Shown: positions 7,346 to 14,740 of the stretch, piece after piece
Numbering within the stretch: position 1 is the stretch's first letter
Layout: every line of letters begins with the position of its first letter
Origin: an uncultured Actinomycetes bacterium
GTDB taxonomy: Bacteria; Actinomycetota; Actinomycetes; Nanopelagicales; Nanopelagicaceae
Length of the DNA stretch: 41,022 nt
Reading direction: 5' to 3'
NCBI GenBank assembly: GCA_903895995.1
Contig: CAITVX010000032.1
Span: forward strand, 1-41,022
Position numbers and translations under genes: made by a program
The notes under the pieces: generated by a model
What the model was told of the DNA's origin: nothing
Database searches by the model: none
The model's input: only the letters and a program-made list of their open reading frames with translations

Positions 7346-8689
7346 TTACTTCGTAGCTCCGCGCCAGGTCTTAACTTGGCCCTTCCAAGCAGCTTGGATT
7401 GCCTTGGCGAGGTCAGCAGAGGAGATCTTGTCAGTGAAATACTGCTGCATAGATACCTTTCCTACTGTCTCTTGTAATCCAGCTGGGTAGTAAGTGTTGA
7501 TCCACTCTGTTGTCTTGCCAGCGTTAACAAATCCAGCAATAGCCTTAGACATGAATGTGCTTGGTGGGACATTCCACTGCTTGTAGACAGGGATGAAGCC
7601 CATTCCGCCACCAGTTGTGGTTGTTGGATCTGAAACATGGTGTTGTCCAGCCGCTGATGTGTAAAGCCATGTCAAGAAGTCAACTGCACCCTTGCGCTCT
7701 GTAGCGGTTGATTGGGTGTTGTCGACCATGAAGTAGCCAGGTACGCCAACAGGAATCGAGTCATTTCCATATGCCTTTGCATCATTGCTGATAGGCAATG
7801 GCATGATGCCGAAGTCAGTTGTCGCTGAAGCCTGAAGTAGATTTGGCTCAGTCCAGTTACCTTGGAACATGAAACCATAGTTTCCGCTTGCAAGGTCTGC
7901 GATTGAAGCATCGTATTCAGTATCTGTGAGATTCACAGCTGAACCGTTGTACTTCTTGAGCATATCGAATGTTGATAGCCAGTTTTTGAATACTGGATCA
8001 ACAGTCAGGTCTTTTGTGCCAGCAGCGAGTGAATCAAGAACAGCCAAGCGGCCTTCATGAGTCGAAGCAGCATCAGTGTGGTAGATATTTGTGAAGTGTG
8101 CACCAAGTGACCACCAGATAGCTGAGAAGTGGATAGCTTTCTTACCCTTTGCCTGCAGGGTTTTGAAAGCTGCTTCTAGATCTGTGCGGGTCTTGATTGT
8201 TGTTGGATCGATACCAGCTGCATCAAGAACCTTCTTGTTGTAAAGAAGTCCGAAAGCTTCAGCAGTTGATGGAACACCAACTTGCTTTCCGCCTACGTTT
8301 GCTGCTGCAAGAAGACCCTTGGGGGCTAGCTGAGTAAGGCGCTGTCCCTTCCAGTCCATGACTTTGTCAGCCATGTCAGGAATCTCTTGGAGTGTGTACA
8401 TGATTGTTGGTGCATGCTTTGCGGCATACATAGGTGTTACGTTCTGGAGGAATGTTAGATTGCGATCGCCAGGAATAGACTTAAGTGTGTAACAACTCTG
8501 GCTCTTGTTGTAGTCAGCGACTGCAGCAAGGAACTGATCTTGAATTTCAGGCTTGATGGTTCCAAGCATTGTGACGGTTGTCTTCTTTGCGCATGTATAT
8601 GAGGCGGCAGGAGCCTGAGCAGCCACAGTTACAGAAAGCGCCAGAGCGGCTGTTAGGGTGAGGGCCCCAACTTTAAGAGCTTTCTTCAT
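7346..8689 (-). CDS. Sugar ABC transporter substrate-binding protein
   Basis: This 447-residue protein is an extracytoplasmic solute-binding protein of the MalE/UgpB class (SBP family 1). It opens with MKKALKVGALTLTAALALSV, a signal peptide with a basic start and a hydrophobic core, ending around AAQA-PAA. Mature-protein features include LYNKKVLDAAGID (about 150-162), typical of the family, and FMFQGNWTEPNLL. There is no lipobox: the only early Cys (Cys33) is preceded by SYT, so it is predicted to be cleaved by signal peptidase I rather than lipidated. AGGAG lies about 6 bases before the ATG. It is the first gene of the uptake operon and would set its sugar specificity, which I cannot read from sequence. 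Confidence 0.92.
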   Translation of the reverse strand: MKKALKVGALTLTAALALSVTVAAQAPAASYTCAKKTTVTMLGTIKPEIQDQFLAAVADYNKSQSCYTLKSIPGDRNLTFLQNVTPMYAAKHAPTIMYTLQEIPDMADKVMDWKGQRLTQLAPKGLLAAANVGGKQVGVPSTAEAFGLLYNKKVLDAAGIDPTTIKTRTDLEAAFKTLQAKGKKAIHFSAIWWSLGAHFTNIYHTDAASTHEGRLAVLDSLAAGTKDLTVDPVFKNWLSTFDMLKKYNGSAVNLTDTEYDASIADLASGNYGFMFQGNWTEPNLLQASATTDFGIMPLPISNDAKAYGNDSIPVGVPGYFMVDNTQSTATERKGAVDFLTWLYTSAAGQHHVSDPTTTTGGGMGFIPVYKQWNVPPSTFMSKAIAGFVNAGKTTEWINTYYPAGLQETVGKVSMQQYFTDKISSADLAKAIQAAWKGQVKTWRGATK

Positions 8690-8711
8690 ATTTATCTCCT
8701 AGTTTGGTTTT

Positions 8712-8735
8712 GTCGGCTCCAGGAATGGATCCGAC
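8712..8735 (-). other. 5'UTR hairpin of the uptake operon
   Basis: GTCGG.TCC pairs with GGA.CCGAC around a 6-base loop, with one A/G mismatch, just upstream of the Shine-Dalgarno sequence of the binding-protein gene. It may stabilise the message or tune translation. Confidence 0.4.
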
Positions 8736-8753
8736 AATCTTGCGATAATTTCT

Positions 8754-8775
8754 TGTGCCAGTCGACACATGTCAA
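8754..8775 (-). promoter_or_regulatory. Promoter -35 and candidate LacI-type operator of the uptake operon
   Basis: The minus strand has a perfect -35 TTGACA at 8775-8770. It is followed directly by the imperfect palindrome TGTGTCGACTGGCACA (8769-8754), with TGTG/CACA arms. Loose -10 candidates (GAAATT, AATTAT) come next at a 17-19 base spacing. A repressor bound there would cover the space between -35 and -10. The divergent LacI-family gene is the obvious candidate binder. A second AGTCGAC-containing stretch lies at about 8802-8815. Confidence 0.5.
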
Positions 8776-8895
8776 TTACAATGGGAGAAGTTACAGAAAT
8801 CCGTCGACTCGTGTCTATTCAAATCAAAGGCATTTTGGTAACAGTTTTATAACGAATTACGGCCTTATGGGTTGCAGAAAGGTAGGGTCGGCCAA

Positions 8896-9912
8896 GTGGC
8901 TAAGCGTTCAGATGTGGCACGTGCGGCTGGCGTAGCCGAAAGCACCATCTCCTATGCTCTTTCAGGCTCAAGACCAATCTCCGCAGAGACGAAAACACGC
9001 ATTTTTAAGGCGATGAAAGACCTGGACTACAAGCCAAATGCCGTCGCTGCCGCCCTCAGAAGCGGAAGCAGCAAGATGCTCGCGCTTGTGTTTGGGGTGA
9101 CCGACCACGGTATCTCCCAAGGAGACATTAGTTACGTCTTGGGTGCGGCTGATGCCGCTCGCGAACTTGGCTACCACCTAATTCTATGGCCGGTACGTGA
9201 TCGAGATATTGATGGAGTCATCGCACAAGCTCAATCAGGATTGCTCGATGGAGTCATTCTGATGGAAATCAGACTTGAAGATACTCGCGTAAAGCTCTTT
9301 AGAAAATTGGGTATCCCGGTCGCTTTGATTGGTCGAACCTCTAAACCCGAGAAAGATATTTATGCGGATCGTGATTTCGATGGCGCGGTTCGATTGGCTA
9401 TTGCGGAACTCGTAAGACTTGGACACAAAAAAATTGATTATCTCAGTACAACGTTAAAGCAGGCGGAGGACGGATTTGCTGCGGTCGTGCGCGCTGAAAA
9501 TGTTGCGTTAGAGGTCGCGAAAGAGCTTAAAATTAAACTCTCAGTGCTGCATTGCGGGATTACTACCGAAGCAGGGGTAGAGCTGGCCGGGGAGTATTTA
9601 AAAATGAGTACTGCTTCAACTGGCATAGTATCAATCAACTCAGAAGCTATTTCAGGATTTTCACGAGCCATTCAAAAAGCTGGAGTAAAAATTCCAAAGG
9701 ACTTCTCTATTATTTGTATCGATTCGAACCCTCTCGAAGCAGTTGCGCAAGAGCCTTCGTTAACAACAATCTCTCCACCAGCCGCTGATATTGGTGCCGC
9801 GGCTGTTACTGCACTGATTAAAAGCTTGGCTCATTTAGATATTGAAGATCCTCAAAAACTTTGGCGCGGAACTCTTGTGACTCGAGAGAGTTCGGGGCCT
9901 GCACCTAAGTAA
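8896..9912 (+). CDS. LacI-family transcriptional regulator
   Basis: The protein has the LacI N-terminal helix-turn-helix (AKRSDVARAAGVAESTISYAL) with the hinge segment RPISAETKTRIFKAMKDLDYKPNAVAAALR. A periplasmic-binding-protein-like sensor domain follows to the end (for example IICIDSNPLEAVAQEPSLTTI). I chose the GTG at 8896 (338 residues): it puts the helix-turn-helix at the usual distance from the start, and AAAGGTAGGG lies about 8 bases before it. A TTG at 8872 in the same frame would add 8 residues but has no binding site. It is divergent from the sugar uptake operon and probably represses it until its sugar ligand is present (inference). Confidence 0.92.
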   Translation: MAKRSDVARAAGVAESTISYALSGSRPISAETKTRIFKAMKDLDYKPNAVAAALRSGSSKMLALVFGVTDHGISQGDISYVLGAADAARELGYHLILWPVRDRDIDGVIAQAQSGLLDGVILMEIRLEDTRVKLFRKLGIPVALIGRTSKPEKDIYADRDFDGAVRLAIAELVRLGHKKIDYLSTTLKQAEDGFAAVVRAENVALEVAKELKIKLSVLHCGITTEAGVELAGEYLKMSTASTGIVSINSEAISGFSRAIQKAGVKIPKDFSIICIDSNPLEAVAQEPSLTTISPPAADIGAAAVTALIKSLAHLDIEDPQKLWRGTLVTRESSGPAPK

Positions 9913-9933
9913 AACCCTTAAGTTTGAGCTCAA

Positions 9934-10227
9934 TTAATCTAATTTATGCATGAAAGAAACGCTAATGTCATTGACGGTCAACTCATCCTTTAAAGCGCGA
10001 AAAGCTTCGATATGGGGAGTCTTATCATGCACTGCATGCGACTCTCGGTCACTCCAAGCTTCTCTGAAGTAGAAGATATTGGGATCATCGCGATCAACAT
10101 TGAGGATGTAATACAGACAACCAGGCTCGCCTTGAGTCGCTTTCTCCATCATCTTCAGCTGTGAAAGAAGTTCTTCACGCTTTCCTGGAGCTGCTTCAAA
10201 ACGAACGACCATGTGAAACTCAGACAT
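9934..10227 (-). CDS. ABM-domain protein (putative quinol monooxygenase)
   Basis: This 97-residue protein matches the antibiotic biosynthesis monooxygenase fold. It has a first strand FHMVVRFEAAPGKREELLSQL, a middle strand GCLYYILNVDRDDPNIFYFREAWSDRESHAVH, and a final segment with HIEAFRALKDEL. Proteins of this size, such as E. coli YgiN, act as dimers on quinols or other aromatics. GGGA lies about 5 bases before the ATG. It stands 28 bases downstream of the nucleoside hydrolase on the same strand and may be cotranscribed with it. The substrate is unknown. Confidence 0.82.
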   Translation of the reverse strand: MSEFHMVVRFEAAPGKREELLSQLKMMEKATQGEPGCLYYILNVDRDDPNIFYFREAWSDRESHAVHDKTPHIEAFRALKDELTVNDISVSFMHKLD

Positions 10228-10255
10228 AAAATCCCTTTTCTCTTATTGGGTAAAG

Positions 10256-11248
10256 CTAGGAAATATCTACTGCTGGATCGCCGGCTGCCACAAGCAGATT
10301 CGTGAAGTAATCCGGGAATCCATCTTCTAGCTCAAGAGGTACTCGGCAGTGAGCGCCTTCTTGTGGTGGATAGTTGAGATATTTACCTCGTAGATCACAA
10401 ATTGTCTGTCCACGACCTGGTCCATCTGTCGTATCAACTTCAGCATGTACTAATGGCGAGATGGTTGCTCGCACAAGATTTGCTGCAAGGCCAACTGCAA
10501 CTGCGTCATGCATAGTCGCAAGTGGCTTTCCAAAGGATGCATTCTCATTGAAAGCGGTATAGAACTCTGCAATCTGAGCCATGTATTTGGATATTCCGCC
10601 GCCTTTTCTCATGCGATCAAAGTGATCAGGAGTGAGGAGTGTCTTCATTGTTACATCAAGCCCAACCATCGTGATTGGCCACTGCGCCTTAAATACAAGA
10701 TCCGCTGCTTCTGGATCGTGCCAGATATTTGCTTCTGCAACCGGTGAGACATTTCCTGGAGTGAGCGCAGTGCCACCCATAATTGTTACGCCGCGAACTA
10801 ACTTCGGAAGATTTGGTTCAAGCTGTAGTGCAAGTGCGATATTTGTAAGTGGTCCGACAGGTACTAACTCGATCTCTCCGGGGCGTTTGCGACAAGCATC
10901 AACAATAAATTCTGCAGCAGTCATGGAAATTTGCTTTCCATATTTGCCTTTCATGCCACGGTTGCCTTGACCATCATCGCCGTGAACAAAATATGCGTAA
11001 TCGACGTGCGATCCATTCAGTGGAGTCTCCGCGCCTCTTGCTACTGGAACATCCGGCTTGCCGCACATTGCCAAAATATTTAATGAGTTCTGCGTTGCAA
11101 GATCGAGATCAACATTGCCCCAGATGGTGCCGATGCCAACCAGCTCAATCTCGGGCGCAAGACAGGCGAAGATAATCGCCATGGTGTCATCAACACCTGT
11201 GTCGCAGTCGAGGATGATCGGGGTTTTAGATGGATGTGAAGTAGGCAT
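10256..11248 (-). CDS. Inosine-uridine preferring nucleoside hydrolase
   Basis: The 330-residue protein carries the N-terminal IILDCDTGVDDTMAI, whose Asp cluster binds the catalytic calcium of IunH-type nucleoside hydrolases. Other conserved parts are LVPVGPLTNIALAL, the VTIMGG segment, and the C-terminal MHDAVAVGLA carrying the last calcium-binding Asp. These enzymes split nucleosides into base and ribose for salvage. An upstream TTG at 11263 in the same frame would add five residues. I prefer the ATG at 11248 because TACGCT stands exactly 6 bases before it, the leaderless spacing seen elsewhere in the window. The gene begins 30 bases after tRNA-Ser(GCT), so readthrough from the tRNA is also possible. 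Confidence 0.9.
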   Translation of the reverse strand: MPTSHPSKTPIILDCDTGVDDTMAIIFACLAPEIELVGIGTIWGNVDLDLATQNSLNILAMCGKPDVPVARGAETPLNGSHVDYAYFVHGDDGQGNRGMKGKYGKQISMTAAEFIVDACRKRPGEIELVPVGPLTNIALALQLEPNLPKLVRGVTIMGGTALTPGNVSPVAEANIWHDPEAADLVFKAQWPITMVGLDVTMKTLLTPDHFDRMRKGGGISKYMAQIAEFYTAFNENASFGKPLATMHDAVAVGLAANLVRATISPLVHAEVDTTDGPGRGQTICDLRGKYLNYPPQEGAHCRVPLELEDGFPDYFTNLLVAAGDPAVDIS

Positions 11249-11254
11249 TCCTGC

Positions 11255-11260
11255 AGCGTA
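11255..11260 (-). promoter_or_regulatory. Candidate -10 (TACGCT) for the nucleoside hydrolase
   Basis: TACGCT keeps the TAnnnT core and is 6 bases from the ATG at 11248. It is a weak match, given weight only because of the shared spacing. Confidence 0.35.
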
Positions 11261-11278
11261 CAAGAAGTGGAGTGAATC

Positions 11279-11370
11279 TGGCGGAGACGAGGAGATTTGA
11301 ACTCCTGAAGGGTTTAACCCCTTACCTCGTTAGCAGTGAGGCGCACTCGACCGGGCTATGCGACGTCTCC
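11279..11370 (-). tRNA. tRNA-Ser (anticodon GCT)
   Basis: The minus strand gives a class II tRNA with acceptor stem GGAGACG/CGTCTCC, discriminator G and an encoded CCA. The anticodon loop is CTGCTAA (anticodon GCT, reading AGC and AGU), and the variable arm is long, as expected for serine. The anticodon stem CCTCA/CGAGG has one A-C mismatch next to the loop. Confidence 0.96.
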
Positions 11371-11419
11371 AAGTGGTGAGTGGAGTTTACAGCAGGAACT
11401 GTCGAGGGAAAACAGGGCT

Positions 11420-12535
11420 TTAAGCCGAGTATTCGATCCGCGCTCCAGCGCTTGGGGAGACTATGAAAGCTCGTGGCTTTTTGAAGCCTGCATCAGCAAA
11501 TGCCTTGCTGACATTGGCAATAACGGTTTGCGTATTATCTATTGGAGTCAAAATAATCGCTGACCCACCGAATCCTCCACCCATCATTCGCCCACCAAAA
11601 GCTCCTGAAGTAAGCGCAACCTCGCAGGCTAGATCCAATTCTTTGCAACTTACTTCATAAATATCTCGAAGTGATGCATGTGATTGGTTGAGCAGCTCAC
11701 CGACTTCTCGGAAATTCTTCTCTTTGAGCGCAACCATCGTTTTGCTTACTCTTTCCATTTCGGCGATGACATGACTTACTCGCTTGCGAACAAGCGGTTC
11801 AAGATCCGCGCTTTCAAAAGCTTCACGAGTTAAGTGGCGTAATGAATCTAATCCCAAAGTGGATCTTGCGCTCTCACATGCAGCAAAGCGACTCGCGTAA
11901 CCGCCATCAACGAGTTGATGCTTGACTTGTGAATCAATCAAAAGTATTTCAAGGTTATCTTCACTTAGATTAAATGGAAGTTGCTGAGTTTCAAAAGTGA
12001 GACAATCAAAGGCAAGAATGTGATTCTCTTGGGAGAGCATTGATGCCGCTTGATCCATGAGGCCACACGGCATTCCGACATATTCATTCTCTGCTCGCCT
12101 GCAGATCTTTGCAAGATCTAGTGATGAGTGACCGAGTGAGAAGAGCTCATTGAGCGCAAGTGCTGTTGCGCATTCAAGGGCAGCAGAAGATGAGACGCCC
12201 GCTCCATGAGGAACAGATCCATCAATTTCAATATCAAGTCCTGGGAAATCCGCACCAAGGGTACGTAAAACGTGGACTACACCAAGGGGATAGCGCGCCC
12301 ATGGTGTGCCCTTCCAGTTTTCTAGTTCATCTAATTCAAGAGTGATCGCTAACTTTGAATGGGTCGAGCTGACGTGAAGTTTTCTATCACTTCTGCGGGT
12401 TACTCCGACGTGGGTTCTATCGCTGATAGCAAAGGGAAGAACTACTCCCCCTGCATAATCAATATGTTCTCCGATTAAATTTGCACGCCCTGGAGCGCTC
12501 GCCACTATCTCGTGCTTCTTTAGCTTTGTACTCAC
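11420..12535 (-). CDS. galK: Galactokinase
   Basis: The 371-residue protein has all GHMP-kinase galactokinase signatures. APGRANLIGEHIDYAGGVVLP near the N-terminus is the galactose-binding signature, VPHGAGVSSSAALECA is the ATP-binding motif 2, and GAFGGRMMGGGFGGSAI is motif 3. It phosphorylates galactose to galactose-1-phosphate in the cytoplasm, the first Leloir step after mutarotation. It starts at GTG in a GTGA overlap with galT, which makes the next step, so the two are translated together. No galE is present in the window. Confidence 0.96.
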   Translation of the reverse strand: MSTKLKKHEIVASAPGRANLIGEHIDYAGGVVLPFAISDRTHVGVTRRSDRKLHVSSTHSKLAITLELDELENWKGTPWARYPLGVVHVLRTLGADFPGLDIEIDGSVPHGAGVSSSAALECATALALNELFSLGHSSLDLAKICRRAENEYVGMPCGLMDQAASMLSQENHILAFDCLTFETQQLPFNLSEDNLEILLIDSQVKHQLVDGGYASRFAACESARSTLGLDSLRHLTREAFESADLEPLVRKRVSHVIAEMERVSKTMVALKEKNFREVGELLNQSHASLRDIYEVSCKELDLACEVALTSGAFGGRMMGGGFGGSAIILTPIDNTQTVIANVSKAFADAGFKKPRAFIVSPSAGARIEYSA

Positions 12536-13671
12536 AGTTTTATAGCAACTGCCTTGAGCTGTTCTGCTGATTGCTCTGGGGTCAGATCCATGATGAATGC
12601 ACCCATTGCGGATTCACTACCAGCGAGATACTTCAATTTTCCTGGTGCGCGTCGCACGCAGGTGATCTGCCAATGCAGGCGTAATACGTCACGACCGACT
12701 GATACGGGGGCCTGGTGCCAAGCGGCCATGTATGGCATCTCAACATTGAAGACTCCATCAAGTTGAAGCAAGACTCTCTTTGCGATCTCTGGATACGCAT
12801 TCAGCTGATCCATTGTTAGCTCTGTTAAATCAGCAACGCTCTTACGAGGTGCAACATGAATCTCAAATGGGTAGCGCGCTGCATAAGGAACATAGGCAAC
12901 CCAATGCTCGTTCTCGGCGGTGATGCGCACGCCATCTTTAATTTCACGGGCAACCACGTCATCGAGAAGTACTCGCCCGGTTTGCGCATGATAGGCACGT
13001 GCTGTGTTGAGCATCTTCTCCGTGCGCGGAGTGAGATATGAATAAGAATAAATCTGTCCGTGTGGATGATTAATAGTTACGCCGACTTCTTCCCCGCGGT
13101 TTTCAAAGGGGAAGACTTGAACGATATTCGGTAGCGCCGAGATCTCTTGGGTGCGGTCACGAAGCGCTTTAATAACAAGGAGAATACGATCAAGGGAGAG
13201 CGATCCAAAGCTTCCGTGGTGCTCGTCAGAGAAACAAATAACTTCGCACTTCCCTGCTGCTCCAGTTGTTGATGTATTCGGGCCGCTTAAGGTAGGTAGC
13301 GCCCATTCAGACCCAGCTGGTGCTAGCGATGGGTTCTTATTATCAAAGGCAACTACTTCAAAGTGAGAGTCAGGGATCTCTGTTAGTAAACCACCTGTAG
13401 TCGGGCAGAGAGGGCAGAGCTCTTTAGGTGGCAAGAAAGCGCGATGCTGGCGATGTGCCGCATAGGCAATCCATTCATTTAAGAGAGGATCCAAGCGCAG
13501 TTCACCCATCTTCGCTGGCTCTTCGGTTGGGCGTAAATCTTCTGCGGTACGGCTGGTCTCTTTACTATCGTAATAACGGATTGTTCGGCCATCGTTCATG
13601 AGGCGATCTGTACGAAAAATTGAGGTATCCAACTGGCGGGAATTTTGAGCCGCGGTTGGTTTTTCACTCAT
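12532..13671 (-). CDS. galT: Galactose-1-phosphate uridylyltransferase
   Basis: The 379-residue enzyme exchanges UMP between UDP-glucose and galactose-1-phosphate. Its HIT-like active site is clear: GVTINHPHGQIYSY contains the HPH motif with the nucleophilic histidine, and the CPLCP pair (about residue 85) fits the metal-binding cysteines of GalT. The C-terminal YMAAWHQAP segment is also conserved. The frame stays open upstream into the neighbouring gene. I chose the ATG at 13671 because the protein start (MSEKPTAAQ) fits and TATGAT lies exactly 6 bases before it. The message is probably leaderless and continues into galK. Confidence 0.95.
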   Translation of the reverse strand: MSEKPTAAQNSRQLDTSIFRTDRLMNDGRTIRYYDSKETSRTAEDLRPTEEPAKMGELRLDPLLNEWIAYAAHRQHRAFLPPKELCPLCPTTGGLLTEIPDSHFEVVAFDNKNPSLAPAGSEWALPTLSGPNTSTTGAAGKCEVICFSDEHHGSFGSLSLDRILLVIKALRDRTQEISALPNIVQVFPFENRGEEVGVTINHPHGQIYSYSYLTPRTEKMLNTARAYHAQTGRVLLDDVVAREIKDGVRITAENEHWVAYVPYAARYPFEIHVAPRKSVADLTELTMDQLNAYPEIAKRVLLQLDGVFNVEMPYMAAWHQAPVSVGRDVLRLHWQITCVRRAPGKLKYLAGSESAMGAFIMDLTPEQSAEQLKAVAIKL

Positions 13672-13677
13672 ATCGCA

Positions 13678-13683
13678 ATCATA
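13678..13683 (-). promoter_or_regulatory. Candidate -10 (TATGAT) of galTK
   Basis: TATGAT, 5 of 6 to consensus, is followed by 6 bases (TGCGAT) and the galT ATG. No Shine-Dalgarno and no convincing -35 are present. Confidence 0.6.
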
Positions 13684-13733
13684 TCTAATGGCCTCTGATT
13701 CCCTTACCCCTTTGTCGCAAGCAAAGTAGTCAG

Positions 13734-13739
13734 TAGAGT
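13734..13739 (+). promoter_or_regulatory. Candidate -10 (TAGAGT) for the aldo/keto reductase
   Basis: TAGAGT is followed by six C residues and the ATG at 13746. The C run excludes a ribosome binding site, which favours leaderless translation. Confidence 0.45.
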
Positions 13740-13745
13740 CCCCCC

Positions 13746-14720
13746 ATGTTAAAAACTCGCGCGCTTGGCCCATATAACGTCTCTGCTGTCGGATTAGGGT
13801 GCATGCACCTCTCATTCCCGAGTGATCGCCATCCAGGTCTCACCGATGATCTTGATCGCGGAATTGCAGTAATCCACGCTGCTTTAGATGCAGGTGTGAC
13901 TCTTCTCGACACAGCTGATATTTACGCACCATCATGGAACACGATGGGCCATAACGAGCGCGTTGTTTCTCAAGGTTTTCATACATGGAATGGCACGTCA
14001 GAACAGAAAGCAAAAGTTATTCTCACAACTAAAGCTGGAATCACCCGAGCAAAAGATGGAACAGCCTTCGGTGAATCAGGAAGAAATTCTTCCAAGCATT
14101 ATCTCTATCGCGCAGTCGAAGCCTCTGCATCACGTATGGGACTTTCAAAGATTCCACTATGGCAACACCACCGTACTGATCCAGCAATCTCGTACGAAGA
14201 GCAGTTCGATAATGTGATGGGCCTTAAAGAACATGGTCTTGTTGCAGAAATTGGTCTGAGTAACGTCACCGCAGAGATGTTGCGTCATGCGATTAAAGCT
14301 GGGGGAACCCCACAACAAGGTGGAATCATCTCGGTACAAAATGAATACAGTCCCAACTACCAGCATTGGGCTGATGTGATCGATATCTGCACCGAATATG
14401 GAATTGCTTATCTCCCGTGGTCACCCATTGGTGGAGCTCGCTCTGTTCAGAAAATTGGTGCCGGAGAGATCGGTGGATTCAAAACTATGGCAGATGAAAA
14501 GGGTGTCTCACCATATGCACTCACGATCGCCTGGCACTTGGCTAAATTCCCAACATCAATCCCAATTCCTGGCGCATCGAAGGCTTCTTCAATTCTTGAT
14601 TCACTCGAGGGGCTCAAGATTGAATTGACTGCAGCAGAGATTGCGACACTGGATGCAAGTTGCCCAACCGATATTCCGCTCAATCCAGAGTTGATTGATA
14701 TCGCAAAGCTGAAGGGTTAA
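13746..14720 (+). CDS. Aldo/keto reductase
   Basis: The 324-residue protein is a TIM-barrel aldo/keto reductase. The catalytic tetrad is visible: Asp55 and Tyr60 in LLDTADIY, Lys96 in VILTTKAG, and His142 in QHHRTDP. The C-terminal SIPIPGASKASSI segment is the NADPH-binding part. Such enzymes reduce sugar aldehydes or ketones or oxidise polyols. It converges with the last gene of the inositol operon at 20 bases distance. An oxidoreductase of this kind could serve inositol or inosose interconversion, since no IolG is in the window, but nothing in the sequence fixes that role. Confidence 0.9.
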   Translation: MLKTRALGPYNVSAVGLGCMHLSFPSDRHPGLTDDLDRGIAVIHAALDAGVTLLDTADIYAPSWNTMGHNERVVSQGFHTWNGTSEQKAKVILTTKAGITRAKDGTAFGESGRNSSKHYLYRAVEASASRMGLSKIPLWQHHRTDPAISYEEQFDNVMGLKEHGLVAEIGLSNVTAEMLRHAIKAGGTPQQGGIISVQNEYSPNYQHWADVIDICTEYGIAYLPWSPIGGARSVQKIGAGEIGGFKTMADEKGVSPYALTIAWHLAKFPTSIPIPGASKASSILDSLEGLKIELTAAEIATLDASCPTDIPLNPELIDIAKLKG

Positions 14721-14740
14721 ATCCGGAAGAAGTTAAATTC

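Noticed and set aside
13672-13815. Longer galT start at 13815
   Set aside because: It would run into the divergent aldo/keto reductase gene and cross its own promoter; the ATG at 13671 fits the family length.
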